Below, one piece after another: positions 56,927 through 64,000 of a DNA stretch of 64,000 nt. The stretch's first letter is position 1, and each line of letters opens with the position of its first letter. The position numbers and the translations under genes were made by a program. This DNA comes from Parvularcula bermudensis HTCC2503 (GTDB taxonomy: Bacteria > Pseudomonadota > Alphaproteobacteria > Caulobacterales > Parvularculaceae). The stretch spans positions 186,001-250,000 of the forward strand of contig NC_014414.1 in assembly GCF_000152825.2 (NCBI RefSeq). The letters run 5' to 3'. The notes beneath the pieces are model-generated. The model saw only the letters and a list, made by a program, of their open reading frames with translations, was not told the origin of the DNA and searched no databases.

Positions 56927-58594
56927 TCAAAAGACCCGGCCCAGGTCCTCTTTCAGCACCGTCTCGATACAATGCTCAGCCAGCGCCGCAATGGTCATCG
57001 AGGGATTGCACGCCCCGGTGGAGCCAGCAATCAAGGCACCGTCGACCACGTAAAGGCCGGTCTGGCCCATCACCCGGCCCGCCAGATCGCAGACTTTGCC
57101 CATAATCGCGCCGCCGAGGGGGTGCCAGGTCGTCGTTTCCGCCGTCGTCGTGTCGAAAAGCAGATCGTCCGGCCCCACCACTTCTTGCATCTTCGCGGTA
57201 ATGCGCTGGGTGAGTTCTCGGTCCACGGCTTGATCCCAGTTCAGCACCGCGTCGTCTTTTCGCTCGTCATAGGTGAAATAGCCGCCGGGGGAGACAGGAC
57301 CGAACCCGACGAGAGTCGACACCCCAACATCCACCTTCGCAGGAACGGGGCCCTGCATCAGGGTGAGCGGCCCACCGGGATTATCCCAATCCTGAAGGGC
57401 GATAGCGGTCGGTCCGCCCTGTTGCGGTCCAGGGCTGACATCAGAGGGGCGCCAGACAAAGATCCGATCGCCATTATTCCCCCACTGGCCGCCGACATCG
57501 TCGGGAAGGTCTGCAATCTGATCTTTCGCCTTGGCTTTCATCAAGAGCCGCGTCGTACCCGCCGACCCCGCCCCGAGGAATAGCGCGTCAGTGACCAGTC
57601 GCTTTCGCTGCATCACCTCACCGCCGGTGTCGATGATATCGACATCCACCAGCCACCGCCCCCACCGGTCGCGATGGATGTCGGTGACATTGTGGAGCAC
57701 CTTGAGGCTCACCCTGCCCGTCGCTTCGGCAGCGGCGATATAGGTCTTGTCGAGGCTGAACTTTCCACCGTTATTGACGCCGAACACCAAATCTCCCGTG
57801 GTGTAGACCGGCTTCATCTCCCCACGGAGTTCCGCTTGGGCAAAGGACCAGTCGATCGGCATACGGGTGCGATAAGGCGTCTCCCCCGCCGCGGCGATGC
57901 GGTCGTGCCATTGCAGGGCAGCCTTGTAGGTGGGATGGTAAAGGAGATCATCGGGAATGGGCGCGAGGCGCAACATGGCTTCCACCCGGCGATAATAATC
58001 TCGATCGAATTTTCCATAATCGAGACCCGGCAAATCGGCGACGAATTGTGCCTCGCTCGGCTGCATCGTCACCCCCTGGTAGGTCAGGGACCCCCCGCCC
58101 ACGCCCGCGCCGCAAATGATGTCGAGGCCATTACCGACCACCCGCTCCTGCAATCCGGTGAACGGTTTGAAGAAGAGCTTCTCCAGGACCTTGTCGGGCA
58201 GGACGCCCCCCTGGCCAATCGGTTGAAAGGCCGGCGCATTGGACAACCATGTCGTGCGCGGATCTTTCGAGGCTCCCTCGAAATCCGGAAACGTGTCACC
58301 ATTGGGGCCGGACGGCCAGCGAATGCCGCGCTCCAGGAGCGTCACATCAATCCCCGCCTGGGCCAGTCTGAGCGCGGTGACGGCCCCGCCGAACCCGGTC
58401 CCGATGATGACCGCCCGGTGGCGTTCCCGCTGCCTGAACGGTCGCGCGATCGCCGGGGCCGACAGAACCGACGTTGAGAGCGCCGAGGCCAGACCGACTT
58501 TCAACAGATCTCGCCGGCCAGTGCTCACGCCGCTCTTGGTCTGCTTCGCAGCCTTTTGAATATTTTGTTTGTTATTGGAATAATTCTGCCCCAC
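56927..58594 (-). CDS. Tat-exported GMC oxidoreductase, cholesterol-oxidase-like
   Basis: The 555-aa protein has a twin-arginine signal (TGRRDLLKVGLASALSTSVL then SAPAIA), so it is exported folded with FAD bound. The FAD motif is IIGTGFGGAVTALRLAQAGI. The C-terminal HPLGGAIMGKVCDLAGRVMG and STGACNPSMTIAALAEHCIE regions match the GMC/cholesterol oxidase branch. The substrate, an alcohol or sterol-like compound, cannot be settled. The gene is convergent with the CaCA gene. Confidence 0.85.
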   Translation of the reverse strand: MGQNYSNNKQNIQKAAKQTKSGVSTGRRDLLKVGLASALSTSVLSAPAIARPFRQRERHRAVIIGTGFGGAVTALRLAQAGIDVTLLERGIRWPSGPNGDTFPDFEGASKDPRTTWLSNAPAFQPIGQGGVLPDKVLEKLFFKPFTGLQERVVGNGLDIICGAGVGGGSLTYQGVTMQPSEAQFVADLPGLDYGKFDRDYYRRVEAMLRLAPIPDDLLYHPTYKAALQWHDRIAAAGETPYRTRMPIDWSFAQAELRGEMKPVYTTGDLVFGVNNGGKFSLDKTYIAAAEATGRVSLKVLHNVTDIHRDRWGRWLVDVDIIDTGGEVMQRKRLVTDALFLGAGSAGTTRLLMKAKAKDQIADLPDDVGGQWGNNGDRIFVWRPSDVSPGPQQGGPTAIALQDWDNPGGPLTLMQGPVPAKVDVGVSTLVGFGPVSPGGYFTYDERKDDAVLNWDQAVDRELTQRITAKMQEVVGPDDLLFDTTTAETTTWHPLGGAIMGKVCDLAGRVMGQTGLYVVDGALIAGSTGACNPSMTIAALAEHCIETVLKEDLGRVF

Positions 58595-58664
58595 CTGTCC
58601 CTCCCGAGCTTTTTATTCGCCAACTTGGCTTTATATTGGGAGCCTATTTGGAAAGTCGGTGATT

Positions 58665-58736
58665 GGCTAGAGCCGTTCGTTCAATCGGCGTCGCGAACGT
58701 CTCCAGGTCTTTATTTCGTTATATTTTCTTTGCACG
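58665..58736 (+). repeat. ~70-bp imperfect direct repeat, copy A
   Basis: Copy A lies in the 217-base gap between the GMC gene and cysS. It aligns with copy B at 61093-61163: TCAATCGGCG is identical, as are TATTTT and several short blocks, with roughly 70-75% identity by eye. The sequence becomes AT-rich in its second half, unlike the surrounding genes. Confidence 0.55.
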
Positions 58737-58811
58737 GATCGCCTCTCGTTTCGCATGGTGATGCGTCGATCCTGCGAGCGTGCCGCCGCTCTCACTCGTC
58801 GAAAGGCCGTC

Positions 58812-60185
58812 TTACCGGCGACGCCAGGTTACCCCTTCGGGTCCATCCTCAAGCACGATGCCCTGGGCCCCTAGTTCATCACGAATACGGTCCGCTTCCG
58901 CCCAGTTCTTCGCCGTCTTCGCCGCTTGTCGCGCGGCGATCTGGGCGTCGATATCGGACTCCGTCGGGCCGTCCGCCGTCGCGCCCCGGAACCATTCGTC
59001 TGCAGTCTGACGGAAAAAGCCGAGGAATGCGCCCGCGGCTTTCAATCCGTGGGCGGCCTCGATGTCGCCCCGTCCGGCCGCCTCTCGCAGCTCATGCATC
59101 ATCGCCAGGGCCTTGGGGGTATTGAGGTCATCCTCCAGGGCGGCCATCACCCAGTCGGGCATAGCCGCCTTTGCGGGACCGTCGGGAACCACGCGGTAGA
59201 ACCTGTCGAGTTGCGCCTTGCTGCCGGCGAGCAATTCGTTGGACCAATCGAGAGGTTGACGATACTGGGCGGACATCAAAGCCAGACGGATCGCTTCCCC
59301 TGGCCACGCGGCCAGCAGATCCTGCGGCGTTTCGATATTCCCCCGGCTTTTGGACATTTTCTCGCCCCCGAAGCGGAGCATGCCATTGTGCAGCCAGTAC
59401 CGCGCCAGGGGCGTCTCTCCCGTGTCGGTGCCGCAGCAGCTCTGCGCGATTTCGTTTTCGTGATGGGGAAATCTGAGATCCTGTCCGCCCAGGTGAATAT
59501 CGATTGACGGTCCCAGCACCGAGGCGATCATGGCCGAGCATTCGATATGCCAGCCGGGCCGCCCCTCCCCGTCGATCGGCCAGCTTGCCGGCACCGGCCA
59601 GCCCGGGACCTCGGCGGGCGACGGCTTCCACAGGACGAAATCCGCCGCATCGCGCTTATAGGGGGCGATCTCCACCCGCGCGCCCGCCAGAATCGCCTCT
59701 CGGTCCAGCCGGGAAAGCTGCCCATAGGCCGGAAAGCTCTGCGTATCGAACAGAATGTGGCCCTCGGCGCCATACGCATGCCCCCTCTCTAGCAATGACC
59801 CGATGAGGGCTTGCATGGAATCGATATGCGCTGTGGCCCTCGGCGCGACATCCGGGCGCAGGCAGAAGAGACCATCGAGGCCCTCAAGATACGCGGCTGT
59901 GGCCCGCGCGGTCACCACATCGATCGGCACCCCCTCATCCTTCGCGGCGGCGATGATTTTATCGTCGATATCCGTGAAATTGCGCGCGAAAATAACCTTT
60001 TCGGCTCCGTACCGATCCTTGAGGAGACGGACAACGAGATCGGCCGTAAGGGCGGCCCGCGCATTGCCGATATGCGGCGGCGCATAGACCGTCGGCCCAC
60101 AGCAATAAACGGTGATCCGCTCAGGATCGGCGGGGGTGAAGGGCTCGACGTGCCCGCGAAAGGTGTCGTAAAAAGACAGGGACAT
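58812..60185 (-). CDS. cysS: Cysteinyl-tRNA synthetase
   Basis: The 457-aa class I synthetase has HIGN-type PPHIGNARA, the zinc ligands (VYCCGPTVY, GWHIECSAM, FPHHENEIAQ) and the KMSKS loop (EKMSKSRGN). The C-terminal domain is normal. Transcribed divergently from folE. Confidence 0.97.
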   Translation of the reverse strand: MSLSFYDTFRGHVEPFTPADPERITVYCCGPTVYAPPHIGNARAALTADLVVRLLKDRYGAEKVIFARNFTDIDDKIIAAAKDEGVPIDVVTARATAAYLEGLDGLFCLRPDVAPRATAHIDSMQALIGSLLERGHAYGAEGHILFDTQSFPAYGQLSRLDREAILAGARVEIAPYKRDAADFVLWKPSPAEVPGWPVPASWPIDGEGRPGWHIECSAMIASVLGPSIDIHLGGQDLRFPHHENEIAQSCCGTDTGETPLARYWLHNGMLRFGGEKMSKSRGNIETPQDLLAAWPGEAIRLALMSAQYRQPLDWSNELLAGSKAQLDRFYRVVPDGPAKAAMPDWVMAALEDDLNTPKALAMMHELREAAGRGDIEAAHGLKAAGAFLGFFRQTADEWFRGATADGPTESDIDAQIAARQAAKTAKNWAEADRIRDELGAQGIVLEDGPEGVTWRRR

Positions 60186-60364
60186 GACGCCGGTCTGCCG
60201 CGCTCTTCCTTTCCCCGCAACCGGCCTATGCTTGAAGGCCCTCTTTCCTGCTCTATGTTAGATTCGTCGGTTAAGTCAGCCTCCAGGGGGCATGCTCCGG
60301 CACATTGATGTTTCCCCAAATGGCGCGAACCTGGAATCGCTCCGACAATGAATAGGACAGACCG

Positions 60365-60976
60365 ATGAGTGTCATTGCCTATGAGCGTTCCCCGCATGCC
60401 CGCGACCATGATCGCCCCAGTCGGGAGGCGGCGGAAGAAGCGGTCCGCACCTTGATCAAATGGGCCGGCGACGATCCGGGCCGTGAAGGCTTGATCGATA
60501 CCCCCGCACGCGTTGCCCGTGCTTTCGAGGACTGGTTTTCAGGCTACGGGGAGGATGCCGAAGCCGTCCTGTCGCGGACCTTCGAGGAAGTCGAGGGCTA
60601 TGACGATATTGTCCTGATGCGGGACATTCGGCTTGAAAGCTATTGCGAGCATCATATGGCACCGATCATCGGCAAGGCGCATATAGCTTATCTGCCGGAC
60701 GGAAAGGTCGTCGGGATCTCAAAACTGGCGCGGCTCGTCGATATTTTCGGCAAGCGCCTTCAGGTCCAAGAGAAAATGACGGCGCAAATCGCCGATACCT
60801 TGGAACGGGTCCTGAAACCCAAAGGGGTCGCGATCATGGTGGAGGCTGAGCACCAATGCATGTCGACCCGTGGCGTTCACAAGCATGGTGTCGATACCAT
60901 GACCACGCGGTTCACCGGCGTGTTCAAGGACGATCCGGCGCTTGAGAGCCGTTTTTTCAAGCTGATCGGTCGCTGA
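60365..60976 (+). CDS. folE: GTP cyclohydrolase I
   Basis: Makes dihydroneopterin triphosphate from GTP, the first step of folate and pterin synthesis. The 203-aa protein has the zinc-binding [18 protein letters not shown] and [12 protein letters not shown] motifs and [17 protein letters not shown]. It forms a decamer in known enzymes. It has about 180 bases of upstream sequence shared with cysS. Confidence 0.97.
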   Translation: MSVIAYERSPHARDHDRPSREAAEEAVRTLIKWAGDDPGREGLIDTPARVARAFEDWFSGYGEDAEAVLSRTFEEVEGYDDIVLMRDIRLESYCEHHMAPIIGKAHIAYLPDGKVVGISKLARLVDIFGKRLQVQEKMTAQIADTLERVLKPKGVAIMVEAEHQCMSTRGVHKHGVDTMTTRFTGVFKDDPALESRFFKLIGR

Positions 60977-61092
60977 GGATCGATCCCCGGCGACGGCCGA
61001 GGGGGGGTGGACGGCGACGTGCGCCTCCTCTCTTCTCACCTCACTCATGACGAGCCATATATGGCCGCTATTTTCTCCGCGGTGGGTCCGCT

Positions 61093-61163
61093 GCCTAGGG
61101 GCGAGGCTCAATCGGCGCCGTGAAACCTCTCTAGATCTTTGTTTTGTCGTATTTTTTGCGCGA
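61093..61163 (+). repeat. ~70-bp imperfect direct repeat, copy B
   Basis: Second copy of the element at 58665-58736, in the 415-base gap between folE and the glycosyltransferase gene. Same orientation as copy A. The rest of this gap is AT-rich and holds no supported gene. Confidence 0.55.
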
Positions 61164-61391
61164 GCCAGTGGCCGCCACGCTTGAAAATGCACTGGGACGA
61201 AAAGAAAAGATTGATATTCGTTTGAAAAATGGGCGGCACCCACACCAAGTTATCAAACAAGTATTTACCCCTATTATTTCTCTTTTATCCGTTTCTCTCG
61301 AAGTTGCGGGACCCTTTCAAGATTACGTCAACCTAGACCGAGTAGGCTCGGCCCTCTGAAGATCCCTGGATCGCGATAAAAAGAGCCACTC

Positions 61392-62564
61392 ATGTCCTTG
61401 TCGCTTGTTCAACCGGCCGCCCCGGAGATTGCCTCCCCCTCACCGCTACGCGCGCCGGTGGCCCTCGCGGCGAAGGCCCCCGAATTGGCGGTGATCGTCC
61501 CGGTGTATAATGAAGCGGCAAATGTCGTCCGGCTCGTCGATGTCCTCGACGAGGCGCTTCAGGGGATCGCCTATGAGGTGGTGTTCGTCGACGATCACAG
61601 CCCCGACGGCACCGCCCATCTGGTTCGATTATTGGGTCGGGAGCGCCCCTATGTCCGCTGCGTCGAGCGGTTAGGACGCAAGGGGTTGGCCGGGGCCTGC
61701 GTCGAGGGGGTGATGGCCACAACCGCGCCGGTCGCCGTAGTCATCGATGGCGACCTTCAACACGATGAGCGCCTGATCCCTGATATGTTGCAGACCTTGC
61801 GGCGGGACAGCCTCGATCTGGTCGTTGGCTCCCGGTACGCCGAAGGCGGGAGCCTTGGGGTCTGGGAAGAGCATCGGGCAAAGGCATCGCGCCTGGCCAC
61901 CCGCCTCGCCCGCGCCGCCACGGGGGTCGACCTGACCGACCCGATGAGTGGGTTTTTCATGGTGCGCACGGACAAGTTTCGGGACATCGCCCCGTCCCTG
62001 TCGACCAAAGGCTTTAAAGTCTTGCTCGACTTTTTCGCGTCCTGTGAGACCCCGCCGAAATTTGCCGAACTCGGCTATACTTTCCGAACCCGAGAAGCCG
62101 GAGAGAGCAAATTGTCCGGCGGCGTTGTTCTCGACTATATCGAACTGATGCTGGACAAAACCCTCGGCCGGTACGGTATCCCCGCCTCTTTTGTGATGTT
62201 CTGCGCTGTGGGAAGTATCGGCATTCTCGCCCATCTCGCCGTATTGTCGGCCCTTTATATGCTAGCAGGGGTCAGCTTCCTGACCGCGCAGCTGATTGCC
62301 ACCGTCGCCGCGATGACGAGCAATTTCGTCCTCAATAACGAATTGACCTACCGTGATCGGCGGCTGCGAGGGTGGCGGCTGGTGCCTGGATGGGCAAGTT
62401 TTTGCCTCGCCTCCAGTATCGGCGCCACCGCGAATGTGGGGGTGGCGTCGTGGATCCATAATGGCGGCGGCACGGCTTGGTGGCTTTCTGCGGTGGCGGG
62501 GATCGCCGTCGGGGTCGTCTTCAATTACGTTGCAACGGCTATGGCGACGTGGCGACGCCCCTGA
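61392..62564 (+). CDS. Family 2 glycosyltransferase fused to a GtrA-like membrane domain
   Basis: The N-terminal ~250 residues are a dolichol-phosphate-mannose-synthase-like GT2 ([49 protein letters not shown]). The C-terminal ~125 residues are a GtrA-type domain with four membrane helices ([35 protein letters not shown]). The enzyme probably loads a sugar onto a polyprenyl phosphate at the membrane. A flippase-like gene begins 500 bases later, suggesting a surface-polysaccharide role. Confidence 0.88.
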   Translation: MSLSLVQPAAPEIASPSPLRAPVALAAKAPELAVIVPVYNEAANVVRLVDVLDEALQGIAYEVVFVDDHSPDGTAHLVRLLGRERPYVRCVERLGRKGLAGACVEGVMATTAPVAVVIDGDLQHDERLIPDMLQTLRRDSLDLVVGSRYAEGGSLGVWEEHRAKASRLATRLARAATGVDLTDPMSGFFMVRTDKFRDIAPSLSTKGFKVLLDFFASCETPPKFAELGYTFRTREAGESKLSGGVVLDYIELMLDKTLGRYGIPASFVMFCAVGSIGILAHLAVLSALYMLAGVSFLTAQLIATVAAMTSNFVLNNELTYRDRRLRGWRLVPGWASFCLASSIGATANVGVASWIHNGGGTAWWLSAVAGIAVGVVFNYVATAMATWRRP

Positions 62565-62661
62565 CCAAGGCACAAGGCCAAGGGCCGGAAGCGACAAGTA
62601 TGTCAGGGCAAAGCGGGCACCCCCCTGGGGCGCCCGTTTCGTTCGTTCAATGAGGGATGCT

Positions 62662-63075
62662 ATGACGGCCACCGCGATCGATGAGACCGACCGATTCTCT
62701 CCCCGTTTCGACGATCGCGGATTGATTCCCGCCATCGCCGTCGAAGCCACCACGGGTCAGGTCCTGATGCTCGCCTATATGACAGCCGAGGCGATCGAGC
62801 GCACGCTGACAACGGGGGAGGTGCATTACTGGTCCCGTTCCCGGGGCGAACTTTGGCACAAGGGGGCCACCTCAGGACACACCCAGAAATTGGTCGAAAT
62901 GCGCGTGGATTGCGATCAGGATACGGTGCTGGTTCGGGTCGAACAGAGCGGCCCTGCCTGTCACACCGGTCGGCCTGATTGCTTTTACCGTAAGGTGGAG
63001 GGGCCGCCCACCGCCCCCTCACTCAGCTTCGACGCGAACGCCCCCTCCCCTTGCCGTCAGACTGACCGGTCATGA
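62662..63075 (+). CDS. hisI: Phosphoribosyl-AMP cyclohydrolase
   Basis: Opens the adenine ring of PRAMP in histidine synthesis. The 137-aa protein has [20 protein letters not shown] and the zinc-binding [20 protein letters not shown] then DCFY. The ATG at 62662 follows GAGGGA with five-base spacing; the earlier ATG at 62650 is less likely. Its stop overlaps the next start (ATGA). Confidence 0.95.
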   Translation: MTATAIDETDRFSPRFDDRGLIPAIAVEATTGQVLMLAYMTAEAIERTLTTGEVHYWSRSRGELWHKGATSGHTQKLVEMRVDCDQDTVLVRVEQSGPACHTGRPDCFYRKVEGPPTAPSLSFDANAPSPCRQTDRS

Positions 63076-64000
63076 AGCCCGCCTTTTTTGGCGATGGTCG
63101 GTCGCTTCTCTCCGTGGCGAGTGTGCTGGCGGCTCGGGTCGCGGGGGCCGCGGCGGGCTTCTTCGCCCTCGCCCTCGTGGCCCGATTGCTGAGCCCCGCC
63201 GAGACCGGCACGTTCCTTTTGATGCAGAGTGCCGTGAGCCTCGCGGCGCTGTTTGCCCTCGGCAATCTCGACGGGGCGGCGATCAGGATCCTTCCGGGGG
63301 CCGAGGAGACTCGCCCCGGCACGACCCATTTATTTTTGAAAACGCTCAGCCAAACCGCCATGATTGGGGTGCCCCTCGCCTTTATCGCAGTGAGTTTAGG
63401 GCTGTGGCTGACGACCCCCCTGACCCTGATCGGGGCCCTATGGGCGGGATGTGGTCTGCTGGGATTCGTCGCCCTCCGCTCCTCCGCGCGGGTGGCCCGC
63501 GCCCTCGGCGAAGTTCGGATTTCCTCAGCCATGCAGCTGGCCGGCCGGCCGATCCTGTTCTTCCTCTGTTTGAGTGTCACGGCTGCGATAGTCTTGATGG
63601 ACCTGTCAGCGGCGGTGGCGGCCTTTGCCCTCGCCGCCATGATTGCCGGGCTTGGCCATATGACGATCACGGCCAAGCGCCTCCACCGTCGTCTCCGCTC
63701 GCCCCCCTTCGCCGGAGAGATCCGCCCCTGGCGAATGACGGGCCTTGCGCTCTTGATTACCGTCTTGCTCACCGAAGAGTACCCCAATACCGTCCTTTTC
63801 ATTGCCAATTTCGCCCTCGACGAGGCAGCCCTCGGTGAATTGGGGGTCGCGTTGCGCCTGGCACTACTCGTCAAGATGGTGCCCGCCTCGGTGCTGATGG
63901 CGTTCGGTCCCCAGGTGGTGGCGGCGCTGAAGCGGAACGGCCCCACCGCGGCCAGCCCGATCGCCCTCACCGTGACGCGGATCTCCGCCACGGTGACGGC
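63072..64000 (+). CDS. Polysaccharide flippase-like membrane protein (partial, runs off the window)
   Basis: An open frame begins with ATG overlapping the hisI stop and has no stop before the window ends. The first ~310 residues form about eight hydrophobic helices ([20 protein letters not shown] with [48 protein letters not shown]). This fits the MVF/O-antigen flippase superfamily. Position after a GT2-GtrA gene supports a cell-surface glycan role. Confidence 0.75.
   Translation, partial: MKPAFFGDGRSLLSVASVLAARVAGAAAGFFALALVARLLSPAETGTFLLMQSAVSLAALFALGNLDGAAIRILPGAEETRPGTTHLFLKTLSQTAMIGVPLAFIAVSLGLWLTTPLTLIGALWAGCGLLGFVALRSSARVARALGEVRISSAMQLAGRPILFFLCLSVTAAIVLMDLSAAVAAFALAAMIAGLGHMTITAKRLHRRLRSPPFAGEIRPWRMTGLALLITVLLTEEYPNTVLFIANFALDEAALGELGVALRLALLVKMVPASVLMAFGPQVVAALKRNGPTAASPIALTVTRISATVT

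Noticed and set aside
63023-63991. Minus-strand 322-codon frame at the window end
   Set aside because: It is antisense to hisI and the flippase-like frame; its product is Arg/Ala-rich without motifs.

Overview
The window looks like chromosome from a GC-rich alphaproteobacterium. Pointers are the dnaA-rpsT-mutM neighbourhood, dusB joined to the NtrY/NtrX two-component pair, a PhaR-type polyhydroxybutyrate regulator divergent from phaA-phaB, an NDUFS4-like complex I accessory subunit, ETF-ubiquinone oxidoreductase, and COQ4-family proteins (ubiquinone-type quinone biology). The gene content resembles what I would expect of the Parvularculales, but this is an impression and not a computed placement. 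I see no insertion sequence, prophage, CRISPR array or rRNA. The region is dense, mostly housekeeping, with two tRNAs.

Layout. 0-4.4 kb: secreted metallo-beta-lactamase-fold hydrolase, S4 RNA-binding protein, TerB-like protein, recG. 4.4-13.2 kb (minus strand): PEP-CTERM-type surface protein, DUF502 membrane protein, ntrX-ntrY-dusB-thioesterase block, ETF-QO. 13.4-22.2 kb: divergent UDG, lytic transglycosylase, tRNA-Pro, complex I subunit, AstA-like transferase, tRNA-Arg, an Lrp/EamA divergent pair, SulP transporter and a second EamA transporter. 22.3-30.5 kb (minus strand): replication-initiation block gyrB-recF-dnaN-dnaA, an intergenic region with a perfect DnaA box (candidate origin), rpsT and mutM. 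31-34 kb: lipoprotein S41 protease and a secreted, highly charged repetitive protein. 34-36.3 kb: groES-groEL with a CIRCE operator.

36.4-40 kb is the most unusual stretch: three COQ4-like paralogues in the same orientation, with a TetR regulator directly ahead of the second copy and several perfect palindromes in the gap before the third. 40-48.7 kb: small secreted protein, quinone-reductase-like MDR enzyme, GIN-domain repeat protein, putP, tadA, and the phaB-phaA / phaR PHB locus. 49-56 kb: RTX-like secreted protein, mscL, thrS, a lone flagellin gene, yidD and a NifU-like scaffold. 56-64 kb: cation exchanger, Tat-exported GMC oxidoreductase, cysS, folE, a GT2-GtrA glycosyltransferase, hisI, and a flippase-like gene running off the end. 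A ~70-bp imperfect direct repeat flanks cysS-folE.

Functional themes: origin-proximal replication and repair genes (recG, recF, dnaA, dnaN, gyrB, mutM, UDG); envelope and surface functions (transglycosylase, glycosyltransferase/flippase, PEP-CTERM and RTX proteins, flagellin); carbon storage (pha genes); quinone-linked electron transfer (ETF-QO, complex I subunit, COQ4-like proteins). Start codons were moved from the longest possible one wherever a ribosome binding site, signal peptide or paralogue alignment favoured another; these are stated per gene.
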